From Glaciecola sp047250385 (GTDB taxonomy: Bacteria; Pseudomonadota; Gammaproteobacteria; Enterobacterales; Alteromonadaceae), in contig NZ_JBLBVM010000056.1 in the NCBI RefSeq assembly GCF_047250385.1, forward strand, positions 372,001-436,000: a stretch of DNA of 64,000 nt, written 5' to 3'. Of the stretch, positions 34,236 through 43,871 are shown in pieces; the first letter of the stretch is position 1, and each line of letters begins with the position of its first letter. The notes beneath the pieces were generated by a model. The model worked only from the letters and a program-made list of their open reading frames with translations, searched no databases and was not told where the DNA came from. A program made the translations under genes and the position numbers.

Positions 34236-34841
34236 ATGATTTTGAATCATTTATGGGGTATTTATACCCACCCGAAGGAAGAATGGCAGACAATTGATAA
34301 ACGTCATGAATCTTATTTTTACGCTTTAAGCCATATTATGCTCATAGCGCTTATTCCATCTGGCATGGCATATTATGCTTCTGCTCATTTAGGTTGGGAT
34401 ATTGGTGCTGGTGCAACTGCCGATACAATTAAGCTAACACAACAAAGTGCGATGCAAATGGCCGTCGCAATGTACTTTGGATTGATCATAGGTGTTGTGG
34501 CACTTGCGGTTTTAATTAACGAGTTAGCAAAATCATTCGACTCCTTCCCTACTTACACACAATCATTAGAGCTAGCAGCTTATACCGCTACACCAATTTT
34601 TATGACTGGATTTAGCGCTTTCTATCCAGAGCTATGGTTTATTATGTGTGTAGGACTTGTTGGCCTCTCATACTCTGTTTATCTTTTATATTCTGGTGTG
34701 CCAATTATGTTGCATATACCAGAGGAGAAAGGCTTTATTTACAGCAGCTCTGTAGTGACATGTGGCCTTGTTCTACTTGTTATTTTAATGGCCTCTTCAG
34801 TAATACTATGGAGTGTTGGTGTAGGCCCTCAGTACATGTAA
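34236..34841 (+). CDS. Yip1-family inner-membrane protein
   Basis: A 201-residue polytopic membrane protein with about five transmembrane helices (YALSHIMLIALIPSGMAYY, AVAMYFGLIIGVVALAVLI, ATPIFMTGFSAFY, FIMCVGLVGLSYSVYLLYS, VTCGLVLLVILMASSVIL). The N-terminal cytoplasmic motif LWGIYTHPKEEWQTI and the LYSGVPIMLHIPEEK loop are the Yip1/YohC signature. Family function in bacteria is not established to me. GGAG stands 9 bases before the ATG. It ends before an intrinsic terminator, so it appears to be a single-gene unit. Confidence 0.86.
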   Translation: MILNHLWGIYTHPKEEWQTIDKRHESYFYALSHIMLIALIPSGMAYYASAHLGWDIGAGATADTIKLTQQSAMQMAVAMYFGLIIGVVALAVLINELAKSFDSFPTYTQSLELAAYTATPIFMTGFSAFYPELWFIMCVGLVGLSYSVYLLYSGVPIMLHIPEEKGFIYSSSVVTCGLVLLVILMASSVILWSVGVGPQYM

Positions 34842-34882
34842 TTAAGCATACCCAGTTCGGTAAATAGAACAGTAAAATGACA

Positions 34883-34908
34883 AAGCCCGCAGTTAAGCGG
34901 GCTTTTTT
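34883..34908 (+). terminator. Intrinsic terminator after the Yip1-family gene
   Basis: AAGCCCGC (34883-34890), a six-base loop and GCGGGCTT (34897-34904), followed by a T-run to 34908. The stem also has A residues before it, so it can act for purF from the other strand. Confidence 0.88.
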
Positions 34909-34969
34909 GTGTTTAGATTTTTTTAAATCTGGGCTTTTATATGTTTCAGTTTTTAGCTCCAGTTTGAGC

Positions 34970-36490
34970 TTAATCAGCAGAGCCCATGTTGTGCATTTCA
35001 AGATTACTTAATTCTTCCTGAATTACAGGCGACTTAATTTTCTCTCCTCTGGATTTATCGATGCTCTCTAGATAAGCCTGATCAACATCACCGGTAATAT
35101 AAGTACCATCGAATACAGAGGTTTCAAATTTACTAATGCTCGGGTTTTCTTCGCGAACGGCATCAACAAGGTCAGCGATGTCCTGGAAAATCAAACCATC
35201 AGCTTTGATGCACTCGCTAATTTGCTCTATCTCACGACCATAAGCAATTAGCTCATTCGCAGAAGGCATATCAATACCATACACATTCGGGAAGCGAATC
35301 TCAGGTGCTGCCGATGCAAAATACACTTTGTTTGCGCCAGACTCACGTGCCATCTCAATAATTTGTTCTGATGTTGTGCCTCGTACAATTGAGTCATCAA
35401 CTAACAGTACGTTCTTACCTTTGAACTCAGATGAAATCGCATTTAATTTACGACGAACAGATTTTCTGCGCTGGGTTTGACCAGGCATGATAAACGTTCG
35501 ACCAATATAGCGATTTTTAACGAATCCTTGTCTGTAAGGCTTGTCCAAGGTATTCGCAATCTGCAGCGCAACATCCATTGATGTTTCTGGAATAGGAATA
35601 ACGACATCGATATCAAGGTCTGCCCATTCTCTAGCAATTTTCTCGCCTAATTTACGGCCCATATTGACGCGTGAAGCATAAACACCAATACCATCAATAA
35701 AGGAATCAGGACGGGCAAAATATACGAATTCAAAGATACATGGGCTAGTCTTTGGATTCTTCGCACATTGCTTAGTAAATAATTCACCGGCTTCGTTAAC
35801 ATATATTGCTTCACCTGGCGCTACATCACGAACAAATGTAAAGCCGACTGAATCCAATGCTACGCTTTCAGAAGCGACCATGTATTCATCACCGTGCTCT
35901 GTTTGACGCTTTCCGAGTGCAAGTGGCCGAATGCCAAATGGGTCTCTAAACGCCACCATGCCATTACCAATTATCGCTGCTACCACTGCATATGCACCTC
36001 TAATTTTTTTGTGCACTGATTCAACGGCGGTAAAGATTTCTTCTGGCTTTACTTCAAAACTTGCGGCATCTTGTAAGGCGTGAGCAAATATATTAAGCAA
36101 TAGTTCTGAATCAGATGTTGTATTGATATGCCGTCTTGCGATACTGAAGACTTCAGCTTGAAGTTCGTGTGCATTGGTCAGGTTACCATTGTGCGCAAAA
36201 GCAATTCCGAAAGGTGAATTTACGTAGAAAGGTTGTGCTTCAGCAGAACTTGACGAGCCCGCTGTTGGATAACGGCAATGACCGATACCGACGTTTCCTG
36301 TCAGTCGCTTCATATGGCGAGTGCGAAAGACGTCTCTAACTAAGCCATTCTCTTTGCGCAAATGAAACATGCCGTCATCTATTGTCATAATACCTGCAGC
36401 ATCTTGCCCACGATGCTGAAGCACCGTTAGTGCATCATAGATGTCTTGATTAACCGGACCTTTACCCACGATTCCAACAATACCACACAT
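34970..36490 (-). CDS. purF: Amidophosphoribosyltransferase
   Basis: Committed step of purine synthesis: transfers ammonia from glutamine to PRPP to give phosphoribosylamine. The class II amidotransferase domain starts MCGIVGIVG, with Cys2 as nucleophile after Met removal. RCRYPTAG-type region GIGHCRYPTAGSS and AFAHNGNLTN are visible. The phosphoribosyl half carries VLLVDDSIVRGTTSEQIIEM, the PRPP loop. 506 residues is normal. It lies last in the dedD-cvpA-purF order, 13 bp after cvpA. A PurR site was not identified. Confidence 0.97.
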   Translation of the reverse strand: MCGIVGIVGKGPVNQDIYDALTVLQHRGQDAAGIMTIDDGMFHLRKENGLVRDVFRTRHMKRLTGNVGIGHCRYPTAGSSSSAEAQPFYVNSPFGIAFAHNGNLTNAHELQAEVFSIARRHINTTSDSELLLNIFAHALQDAASFEVKPEEIFTAVESVHKKIRGAYAVVAAIIGNGMVAFRDPFGIRPLALGKRQTEHGDEYMVASESVALDSVGFTFVRDVAPGEAIYVNEAGELFTKQCAKNPKTSPCIFEFVYFARPDSFIDGIGVYASRVNMGRKLGEKIAREWADLDIDVVIPIPETSMDVALQIANTLDKPYRQGFVKNRYIGRTFIMPGQTQRRKSVRRKLNAISSEFKGKNVLLVDDSIVRGTTSEQIIEMARESGANKVYFASAAPEIRFPNVYGIDMPSANELIAYGREIEQISECIKADGLIFQDIADLVDAVREENPSISKFETSVFDGTYITGDVDQAYLESIDKSRGEKIKSPVIQEELSNLEMHNMGSAD

Positions 36491-36503
36491 AAAAACTTAC
36501 CTT

Positions 36504-36995
36504 TTATTCGGTAGGAGAAAGAAAACTAGAGCTTTCCTTCACATATTCAAAAAACCATTCGATAATGACTGAGAATTCAGGCACCAGTATAGATTTACTC
36601 CACCACTCGCTTTCGGCAAATGGCGTAAAAGTGTCCATAAAGAAGAGTAAAGCACTAATAATGAGAACGCCTCTCAAAGCACCAAAAACGGCGCCTAGCG
36701 CTCTGTCAGTGCCGCTGAGACCTGTTGCTTTAACTAATTGTGAAAACACATAATTGATAAGTGCGCCGACGATTAAGGTCGAGATAAATAGGATAGCGAT
36801 TGCGACGCCATTCCTGAACATTTCATCAGAAATACGAGTCAAAAAATTTGCAAGTTGTGGATAAAGTTGACTAGAAATGATAAAGGCTGAGAACCAAACG
36901 ACTAAAGAGATCGCTTCCTTTACAAAGCCACGAATGACGCTGATGACGGCAGACAAGGCGATAATGCCTAAAATAGTGAAATCAAACCAGTTCAT
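36504..36995 (-). CDS. cvpA: CvpA membrane protein
   Basis: A 163-residue inner-membrane protein with four predicted helices (FTILGIIALSAVISVIRGFV, SLVVWFSAFIISSQLYPQLA, GVAIAILFISTLIVGALINYV and ALRGVLIISALLFFMDTF). Family motif GTDRALGAVFGALRGV is present. In E. coli CvpA is needed for colicin V production and is co-transcribed with purF. Here it sits 13 bp upstream of purF. Its molecular role is not settled. The C-terminus is short and polar (KESSSFLSPTE). Confidence 0.94.
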   Translation of the reverse strand: MNWFDFTILGIIALSAVISVIRGFVKEAISLVVWFSAFIISSQLYPQLANFLTRISDEMFRNGVAIAILFISTLIVGALINYVFSQLVKATGLSGTDRALGAVFGALRGVLIISALLFFMDTFTPFAESEWWSKSILVPEFSVIIEWFFEYVKESSSFLSPTE

Positions 36996-37164
36996 ATAAG
37001 AATTGCATCATAGGTTGAAGTTCTGTCAATAAGCTTTTCAAAAAATTGACATCAGCCAAATAGACCTAGACAACATGAAAGGGGCTTTCTAATTTGCGGC
37101 GCATTCTACCAGAAGCAGACATTGTGTCCAATAACAAAATCGACAAATCTAATGCTTTTTTAGC

Positions 37165-37908
37165 TCAATCAGAGACCACATTAAATGTAGTTACTTTACC
37201 GGTCAAGCCAGTAGTCTCTTTCAAGTGAGGCAAGGCTAAATCTAATTTTTCTTTGTCTAACTCTGGTCCAACAAAGACTTTAGTTAAGCGACCAGCACTT
37301 GTTTGCACTTTTCTGCTGAATGTACGATAACCCGCTTTTTCAAGTTTGCGTATTAGATCGTTAACATTTTTCTGATTTCCAAAACTACCTAGTTGCACTA
37401 CCCAGCCAGCATTATCATTCGCGCCTGCAGCTTCGGTTTTCACTACAGTTTGATTGGCTAATGAATTATCTTCACTTGCATCTTTGGTATTGGCGTCTTT
37501 ATTGTTTGCAGCTTGAACGTTCTTAGCCATTTGCTCTGCAATTCGACGCTCTTCAGCGGCTTTATCATTCGCAGCAGATACTTCGTTGCTAGTGTCGTTA
37601 TTAGTATCGTCGCTATTGCCGTTTTCCATGCCATCGGTCGCACCGTCATTGCTTTGTGATTTTTCTAAAAGTGCGTCGGACGCTTCTTCTTCAACCACAA
37701 CAATTTCTCGACGTGTCGCATTCGCAACTTCTTCTGTAGGAAAGGTATCGGGTGCAACAGCGGATAAATTTGATGTTGATTGCGGAAAATCAACGAAGCT
37801 TTCAGTGTTAGTTTGCTTTTTCCCATCCAAATAATCAGGCAGAAAAATAACCGTCACGGCTACTAGGATAACCGTTCCCACAAGCCTGTTTTGTAACGCA
37901 TTCGACAC
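37165..37908 (-). CDS. dedD: DedD-type SPOR-domain protein
   Basis: A 247-residue divisome-associated protein. It has a short cytoplasmic N-terminus, one transmembrane helix (about residues 9-23, LVGTVILVAVTVIFL), a low-complexity Asp/Asn/Glu-rich linker (about 60-165) and a C-terminal SPOR domain (about 168-245: WVVQLGSFGNQKNVNDLI, RKVQTSAGRLTKVFVGP) that binds denuded septal peptidoglycan. The linker is highly acidic and likely disordered. It lies between folC and cvpA, as in E. coli. The 169-bp gap to cvpA contains no other gene. Confidence 0.92.
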   Translation of the reverse strand: MSNALQNRLVGTVILVAVTVIFLPDYLDGKKQTNTESFVDFPQSTSNLSAVAPDTFPTEEVANATRREIVVVEEEASDALLEKSQSNDGATDGMENGNSDDTNNDTSNEVSAANDKAAEERRIAEQMAKNVQAANNKDANTKDASEDNSLANQTVVKTEAAGANDNAGWVVQLGSFGNQKNVNDLIRKLEKAGYRTFSRKVQTSAGRLTKVFVGPELDKEKLDLALPHLKETTGLTGKVTTFNVVSD

Positions 37909-37954
37909 TGAAAATTCCTCAACAAATTAATTAGTAATGTTAGTTAACTGGTGA

Positions 37955-39295
37955 TTATGCACTAGCATGGTATTTGAGAACAGCCGCAACAGTCAAAAAA
38001 GATCCCATAACCAAAATAATATCATCCGCTTGAGCATTCTCTAAGGCTTGCTTGTAGGCAGTTTCAACATTATAAAATGCTTCAATTGTCGAATGTATAT
38101 TTAGCTCAGTGCCATGTTTTACAGCATCTGCGAGTCGCGTAGCCTGAGCCCCTCTACTTGTCGGTAGTGATGCGCAATACCAATGTGCTTTGATATCAAC
38201 AAATGCTTGAAGGCTAATCTCTATATTTTTGTCTTTTAACATACCCGCAACAATATGACATTTATCAAAGCTATAAGTTCTGATTAAGCGGCTTAATTGT
38301 TGCGCACTATCTTCATTATGAGCGACATCAAGGATCACTGCGCAATGAGTGCCCTCTTCTTTCTGACGCAATATATGGTGACGGCCCATCACTTGGGTGT
38401 TATCAATAATTTTTTGAATAGTGTTGGTCGAAGTTATAAAAGGATTACCATCAACTAATCTATTGGCATGACTAAACAGTTTGTTCAACATTAAACATTT
38501 GCTAAGTGCGTTTACCGCCGCTAATGCTGTCGCCACATTTTGCTTTGGTATTTTAGCTTTTTCTGTGGAAAATTCATGTCCTTGAATGCTCACCAAATTA
38601 CTTGTCTCATCAAAGATAAAGTCAGTCCCTCTACAGACGAGTGTCGCACCAATAGCATTCGCATGATCTAACATCGACTGTTGCGGATTTTCCTCACCGA
38701 TAATAGCCGCCTTATTTGCTCGGAATATGCCTGCTTTCTCAAACGCAATTTTTTCCTTTGTGTCTCCTAACCAATCTTGATGATCAAGTCCGATACTTGT
38801 GACCACTGCTACATCTGCATCTATCACGTTGACGGCATCGAGTCGCCCGCCTAGACCAACCTCAAGAATAATGACATCCAATTTTTGATCAGAGAAAGCC
38901 TTTAACGCTGCCAGGGTTGCGAATTCGAAGTAAGTGAGTTCAATAGGACTTGAGACAGGTGTATTTCTGCTAGTATCAATAGCTGAAAAAATATCGCATA
39001 AATTATCTTCTGAGATTTGCTCGCCATTCAAACGAATACGCTCACAAAAACTGACTAAGTGAGGTGAACTGTAAACACCGACGGTAAGACCAGCGCTCAA
39101 GCATACTTGTTCAATAAGAGCACATGTTGTTCCCTTGCCGTTTGTACCGGCAACCGTAACAACACACTGCTTTGTGAAGTCAATATTTAGACGATTTACT
39201 AGGTCCTTAGTACGCGACAAGCCCATATCAATTTCCTTGGTATGGGCTTGTTCGATATAAGTCAACCAATCAGATAGACTTGTGTTTTTATTCAT
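37955..39295 (-). CDS. folC: Dihydrofolate synthase / folylpolyglutamate synthase
   Basis: Adds glutamate to dihydropteroate and then to folates, using ATP. 446 residues. The P-loop is VAGTNGKGTTCALIE (about 44-58), followed by the Mur-ligase-type GVYSSPHLVSFCERIRLNG and the second-domain HHILRQKEEGTHCAVILDVAHNED (with DVAHN). C-terminal GSFLTVAAVLK is typical. It is 53 bp downstream of accD's neighbour start and co-directional with dedD, the conserved accD-folC-dedD block. Confidence 0.95.
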   Translation of the reverse strand: MNKNTSLSDWLTYIEQAHTKEIDMGLSRTKDLVNRLNIDFTKQCVVTVAGTNGKGTTCALIEQVCLSAGLTVGVYSSPHLVSFCERIRLNGEQISEDNLCDIFSAIDTSRNTPVSSPIELTYFEFATLAALKAFSDQKLDVIILEVGLGGRLDAVNVIDADVAVVTSIGLDHQDWLGDTKEKIAFEKAGIFRANKAAIIGEENPQQSMLDHANAIGATLVCRGTDFIFDETSNLVSIQGHEFSTEKAKIPKQNVATALAAVNALSKCLMLNKLFSHANRLVDGNPFITSTNTIQKIIDNTQVMGRHHILRQKEEGTHCAVILDVAHNEDSAQQLSRLIRTYSFDKCHIVAGMLKDKNIEISLQAFVDIKAHWYCASLPTSRGAQATRLADAVKHGTELNIHSTIEAFYNVETAYKQALENAQADDIILVMGSFLTVAAVLKYHASA

Positions 39296-39348
39296 TACCG
39301 ATGCATTTCAACTATAAATAAATCTACTATAAAGAAATTTACTAGCCT

Positions 39349-40203
39349 TTAGCTAGCAAGGTGATGATGGTGCAATTTTGAAAGCACTGAATACAATTTA
39401 TCACGCATCTGTCGGCGATCAACAATCATGTCTATCGCGCCTTTCTCAATAAGGAATTCACTGCGCTGGAAACCAGCAGGTAAGGTTTCTCTTACTGTTT
39501 GCTCGATAACACGAGGACCGGCGAAACCGATTAAGGCTTTTGGTTCAGCAACATTAATATCGCCTAACATCGCTAAACTTGCTGAAACGCCACCCATTGT
39601 TGGGTCGGTTAAGACCGATATGTATGGAAGACCTTTTTGACTCATCTTCGCCAACGCAGCACTGGTTTTAGCCATTTGCATTAAGGAAAGCAATGCTTCT
39701 TGCATACGTGCACCGCCACTTGTGGAAAAGCACACTAAAGGCGTATTGTTTTCCAAGCAAGCATTAACCGCCGCAACAAATTTCGCGCCCACAACAGATG
39801 CCATTGAGCCACCCATAAACGCAAACTCAAAACTAGCAACAACTACTGGCATGCCGTTCAAAGTACCTTTCATCACAACTAATGCATCTTTCTCATTTGT
39901 TGCTTTTTGGGCAGCTGTAATGCGATCTTTGTACTTTTTACTGTCTTTGAATTTGAGGATATCTTGAGGTTCTAGATCAGCTGCAATTTCCTCACGACCC
40001 TTTGCATCCAAAAATGCATTGATTCGAGCACGCGCTGTGATGCGCATGTGATGATCACACTTCGGACAAACTTCTAATTGTTTTTCTAATTCAGTTTTGT
40101 AAAGCACTGCATTACAAGAACCACATTTAGTCCAAATACCCTCTGGTACATTACTTTTAATTGAAGACTGCGTGCGTGGAAGTATTTTCTCAATCCAGCT
40201 CAT
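39349..40203 (-). CDS. accD: Acetyl-CoA carboxylase carboxyltransferase subunit beta
   Basis: Together with AccA transfers carboxyl from biotin to acetyl-CoA, the first step of fatty acid synthesis. An N-terminal zinc ribbon with Cys27, 30, 46 and 49 (KCGSC and VCPKC) binds mRNA in E. coli. The carboxyltransferase core has FEFAFMGGSMASVVGAKFV, FSTSGGARMQEALLSLMQMA and LTDPTMGGVSASLAMLGD. At 284 residues it is slightly shorter at the C-terminus than E. coli AccD (about 304). Downstream is folC. Confidence 0.97.
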   Translation of the reverse strand: MSWIEKILPRTQSSIKSNVPEGIWTKCGSCNAVLYKTELEKQLEVCPKCDHHMRITARARINAFLDAKGREEIAADLEPQDILKFKDSKKYKDRITAAQKATNEKDALVVMKGTLNGMPVVVASFEFAFMGGSMASVVGAKFVAAVNACLENNTPLVCFSTSGGARMQEALLSLMQMAKTSAALAKMSQKGLPYISVLTDPTMGGVSASLAMLGDINVAEPKALIGFAGPRVIEQTVRETLPAGFQRSEFLIEKGAIDMIVDRRQMRDKLYSVLSKLHHHHLAS

Positions 40204-40402
40204 TGAACATTCCTATTATTAATTCTTTTCAAGTCGTTTTAATGCTTATTTGCTCGCGATAACACTAACGTTTTTAGTCGTTAGACGCTTTAATTCGTTT
40301 TTCTTAGTGACATTCGACAAGTCTTAGCCGCTCATTAAATCATACATTTGTGAAATGACGAAAGTAAAACTGGTCTAAGAAGTACTTATGTCGATATATT
40401 TA

Positions 40403-41182
40403 TTACAAAAATATAGGGCCAAACGGGCTCTTGGGCATATCAAATTCGTCAGGATACACAACATTAACCAAGTATAGACCATTAGGTCTGGCCGTTGTAC
40501 CTGCTAGCTTTCTGTCTTTGGCCTCAAGCGTCTCCTTCATCCAAGACACGGTTTCTTCTGAGGTGCCTACACGCACTAAAGAGCCGACGATGTTCCTAAC
40601 CATATGGTGTAAAAACGCGTTTGCAGCCACTTCAACAATCACATAGTCTCCCTTTCGTGTGACAGTGATCTCTTCCATTCTGCGAACTGGCGAATGGGAT
40701 TGGCAATTCGCAGCACGAAATGAGCTGAAATCATTTGATCCGACAAGACACTGTGCAGCTTCGTGCATTTTATCTGCATCTAAAGGGTAGTAAACATGCG
40801 TGATACCCGCATTTAAAATTGCCGTACGCAAAGGGTGATTATAGATGATATAACGATAACGTCGCGACGTTGCCGAGAATCGCGCATGGAAATCGTCCGT
40901 TGGGAACTTTGCCCATTTAACGCTGATGTCTTTCGGTAAATGAGTGCACACGCCCCGCGTCCATGCCTTTTCTGGCCTAACAACTTCCGTATCGAAATGG
41001 ACGACCTGATAAGTTGCGTGCACTCCAGCATCGGTTCGCCCCGCGCAGGTAACAGCCACAGGCTCCAACGCAATTTTTTCCAAGGCCTCTTCAAGTTTTT
41101 GCTGAACACTGATGAAATCGTTTTGACGCTGCCATCCAAAATATTTGGAGCCGTCATACTCTATGCCTAAGGCTATTCGCAT
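40403..41182 (-). CDS. truA: tRNA pseudouridine(38-40) synthase
   Basis: Isomerises uridines 38, 39 and 40 in the anticodon arm of many tRNAs. The catalytic Asp51 is in TCAGRTDAGVHA. FHARFSATSRRYRYIIYN and the closing NAFLHHMVRNIVGSLVRVG are the other family motifs. 259 residues is normal. The start MRIALGIEYDGSKYFGWQRQ fits the family. It is separated from accD by 199 bp without a gene, so dedA of the E. coli order is missing here. It follows rluB by 24 bp on the same strand. Confidence 0.97.
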   Translation of the reverse strand: MRIALGIEYDGSKYFGWQRQNDFISVQQKLEEALEKIALEPVAVTCAGRTDAGVHATYQVVHFDTEVVRPEKAWTRGVCTHLPKDISVKWAKFPTDDFHARFSATSRRYRYIIYNHPLRTAILNAGITHVYYPLDADKMHEAAQCLVGSNDFSSFRAANCQSHSPVRRMEEITVTRKGDYVIVEVAANAFLHHMVRNIVGSLVRVGTSEETVSWMKETLEAKDRKLAGTTARPNGLYLVNVVYPDEFDMPKSPFGPIFL

Positions 41183-41206
41183 GGTTTTAAAATCACTTTA
41201 ATCAAA

Positions 41207-42106
41207 TTACTTTTTAGTTCTTGTTTGAGTAGAATGTCTTCTGCCCTGCCCGGCTTTATTCAACTTATGCTTTTTAACTGAGCGACGCATTCTATTGAGA
41301 CGAACATGGTCTAGTTTTTCTTCTTTTACATTTAAAACCGTTTCAGTTTCATTTGGCAACTGAACCATCTTTCTCAACTGATTAACTCTTGCAAGGTCTA
41401 ATTCAAGCCAAGCGCCTTGAGGTAAGCGCTTTTGTAAATCTAGGTTGCCGTATCGAACGCGCATCAAGCGGCTAACTTGAACGCCTTGAGATTCCCATAA
41501 ACGTCTCACTTCCCTATTTCGGCCTTCTGAAAGAGTCACGTTGAACCATTGATTTTGACTTTCATCATCAGAGGGGCGCACATGAATATGAGTAAATTTG
41601 GCCATACCATCTTCTAGTTCAACACCTTTCTGTAAAACTCTGAGCATCTGAGGTGTCACTTCACCGAATATTCTAACCGCATATTCACGTTCAATTTCAT
41701 GGCGAGGATGCATCAAGCGATTCGCTAGTTCACCGTCATTGGTGAACAGAAGAAGTCCACTCGTATTGATATCGAGTCTACCAACCGCTATCCAACGATC
41801 ATCTACGATTTTTGGTAAACGCTCAAAAACAGTTGCTCTGCCCTCTGGGTCATTGCGCGAGCAAAGTTCGCCTTCTGGTTTGTTGTACATCAGGACACGA
41901 CAAACCGACTTTTCATTACTGCGGGAGATAAGATGCCCATCTACACGAATTTGATCAGTGAGCGCGACACGATCGCCTAAAGTCGCTTTTTGGCCATTCA
42001 CCGATATACGCCCTTCTTGGATCCAACGTTCCATTTCTCTTCGAGAACCAATACCGTTATTGGCTAGGGCTTTTTGTAACTTTTCTGTTTCTTGACTATC
42101 CGTCAT
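41207..42106 (-). CDS. rluB: 23S rRNA pseudouridine(2605) synthase
   Basis: Makes pseudouridine 2605 in 23S rRNA. An N-terminal S4 RNA-binding domain (EKLQKALANNGIGSRREMER, WIQEGRISVNGQ) is followed by the RsuA/RluB/E/F catalytic domain with active-site Asp in GRLDINTSGLLLFTND and LMHPRHEIEREYAVRIFG. The C-terminus is a basic tail (MRRSVKKHKLNKAGQGRRHS) typical of RluB. 299 residues. It lies 16 bp after scpB, the conserved scpB-rluB linkage, and is read in the same direction as the divergent neighbours of trp. Confidence 0.95.
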   Translation of the reverse strand: MTDSQETEKLQKALANNGIGSRREMERWIQEGRISVNGQKATLGDRVALTDQIRVDGHLISRSNEKSVCRVLMYNKPEGELCSRNDPEGRATVFERLPKIVDDRWIAVGRLDINTSGLLLFTNDGELANRLMHPRHEIEREYAVRIFGEVTPQMLRVLQKGVELEDGMAKFTHIHVRPSDDESQNQWFNVTLSEGRNREVRRLWESQGVQVSRLMRVRYGNLDLQKRLPQGAWLELDLARVNQLRKMVQLPNETETVLNVKEEKLDHVRLNRMRRSVKKHKLNKAGQGRRHSTQTRTKK

Positions 42107-42122
42107 AATTTCTTCACTTTAT

Positions 42123-42806
42123 TTAATGTAGCTGTTCGTTGTTAGACGAACTGTTTTCTGTGCGCTTCTCAACGCTCGAATTTGTTGGCTGCTTGTCGCT
42201 AATGCTGTCATTACCTATTTCTTCAGAGCTCACTTCAACATTCATGTCGGAAGCCGCCATAGCTTGCTCCAAGCTTTCTGCGAAATCTTCTGCTGAAGGC
42301 AATTCGGCTAAAGTAGACAATGAAAAGTAGTCCAAAAATGTTTTGGTAGTCGCTAAAAGCGATGGCCTGCCGGGTACTTCTTTATGTCCAACTACCTTCA
42401 CCCAATTTCTTTCTGTCAGTGATTTCACGATATGGCTACTTACCGAAACACCTCTAATTTCTTCAATTTCACCGCGTGTAATCGGTTGTCGGTAAGCAAT
42501 TAATGCCAAGGTTTCCAACATCGCCCGACTGTATTTAGGTGCATTTTCTTGCCACAATTTACTTAGTAAGACACCCAAAGCCTCATCAGACTGGAAGCGG
42601 TAACCACTTGCAACTTTTACTAGATGAATTCCACGCGGTGCATAATCTAACTCAAGCTCAGCAAGCACTTTTTTAATCTGTGCCGTTGAAACGCTAAAAT
42701 CGCTTAAAAACGTTGTTTTCATCTCATCAATGCTAAGCGCTTTATCTGCAACAAAAACTCCAGCTTCGATCAGCTGTTTAAGTTGAGTTTCATTTATTTT
42801 TTGCAT
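42123..42806 (-). CDS. scpB: Segregation and condensation protein B
   Basis: A winged-helix partner of ScpA in the SMC-ScpAB chromosome condensation complex. 227 residues: two winged-helix domains, with QLIEAGVFVADKALSIDEMK at the N-terminus and LETLALIAYRQPITRGEIEEIRGVSVSS (the family signature) in the second. PGRPSLLATTKTFLDYFSL completes the second wing. The C-terminal 50 residues are polar and low-complexity. It is 156 bp after scpA, in the usual order scpA-scpB-rluB. Gammaproteobacteria with MukBEF usually lack it, so an SMC system is implied. Confidence 0.93.
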   Translation of the reverse strand: MQKINETQLKQLIEAGVFVADKALSIDEMKTTFLSDFSVSTAQIKKVLAELELDYAPRGIHLVKVASGYRFQSDEALGVLLSKLWQENAPKYSRAMLETLALIAYRQPITRGEIEEIRGVSVSSHIVKSLTERNWVKVVGHKEVPGRPSLLATTKTFLDYFSLSTLAELPSAEDFAESLEQAMAASDMNVEVSSEEIGNDSISDKQPTNSSVEKRTENSSSNNEQLH

Positions 42807-42962
42807 CTACATTATCCACCATATGCACTCATTTTATGCACGTGCTTTATGCATTAAACTCGGCAATTCGTATAGAAAGACTTTGCACGGCTAAACTTGC
42901 TTGCCGTATTTTACCTTATTTTCAAGTAAACGACGTAGGTAATTATGTGCAATAAGCTAATT

Positions 42963-43871
42963 TCAAATTTCGTCGTATTCAATTTCGCCCAATTTAACGT
43001 ATATAGGGGTGAAAGCGCTTTCTTGTGAGCTCTCTCTTTGTGAACTTTCCCCTAGTGAGCCTTCACCTTGTGAACATATTATCAATCCACTCTTCACCAA
43101 TTCCAAAATAGCGATAAAAGTGACAACAACGCCAGCCCGCCCTTCTGAAAGGCTAATAATGCTTGAAAGTTCAGTGTAGGTGTCATGCTTGAGTTGCTGG
43201 AGCAAATATGACATCCGTTCGCGAGTTGATAAAACTTCTTTTTCAATCTGGTGGTGCTCAAAAGCCTGTGCGCGTTGCATTGCGGAATGAAAGGCAAAGG
43301 CTATTTCTTGTAAGGAAACTTTAGGGAGATGCTTTATTGCTTGAACGTTGTCGCTTGGTTGTGCAGAAGCGCTAAAATTGTCACGTTCCATTCGGGGCGC
43401 TAAATCAAGCTCTTCAGCAGCTTTCTTAATCTGCTCATATTCTTTTAAACGTCGAATAAGTTCGGCGCGAGGATCTTCTTCATCTTCAGGTGCATCATCG
43501 CGTTTAGGTAGGAGCAGTCGGGACTTTATTTCTGCTAGCATTGCTGCCATCAGCAAGTATTCGCCGGCTAATTCCAACTTTAGATCAGTCATTACTTCAA
43601 CATACACCATGTACTGTTTGGTAATTTGTAGAACAGGCAAGTCTACGATATCAAATTTCTGACGGCGTATGAGGTAAAGCAATAAATCGAGAGGCCCTTC
43701 AAAGCTGTCGAGAATGACTTCAAGGGCATCAGGTGGAATATAGAGGTCTTCGGGCTTTTCTATCAGCGCTTCACCATTTACAAAGGCTAATGCGAGAGGT
43801 TGTTGCTCTTTAATTTGAGTAAGTTCTGACTTAGCTTTTACTATATCCACCGGCGTGTCGTTTTGGCTCAT
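42963..43871 (-). CDS. scpA: Segregation and condensation protein A
   Basis: The kleisin subunit of the SMC complex, bridging SMC heads. 302 residues. The N-terminal family motif is LDSFEGPLDLLLYLIRRQKFDI, followed by AGEYLLMAAMLAEIKSRLLLP. The C-terminal winged helix is VTFIAILELVKSGLIICSQ. A Ser/Glu-rich stretch near the C-terminus (GEGSLGESSQRESSQES) is low-complexity. Its ATG overlaps the TGA of yciO by 4 bases, so translation is coupled to that gene. Confidence 0.94.
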   Translation of the reverse strand: MSQNDTPVDIVKAKSELTQIKEQQPLALAFVNGEALIEKPEDLYIPPDALEVILDSFEGPLDLLLYLIRRQKFDIVDLPVLQITKQYMVYVEVMTDLKLELAGEYLLMAAMLAEIKSRLLLPKRDDAPEDEEDPRAELIRRLKEYEQIKKAAEELDLAPRMERDNFSASAQPSDNVQAIKHLPKVSLQEIAFAFHSAMQRAQAFEHHQIEKEVLSTRERMSYLLQQLKHDTYTELSSIISLSEGRAGVVVTFIAILELVKSGLIICSQGEGSLGESSQRESSQESAFTPIYVKLGEIEYDEI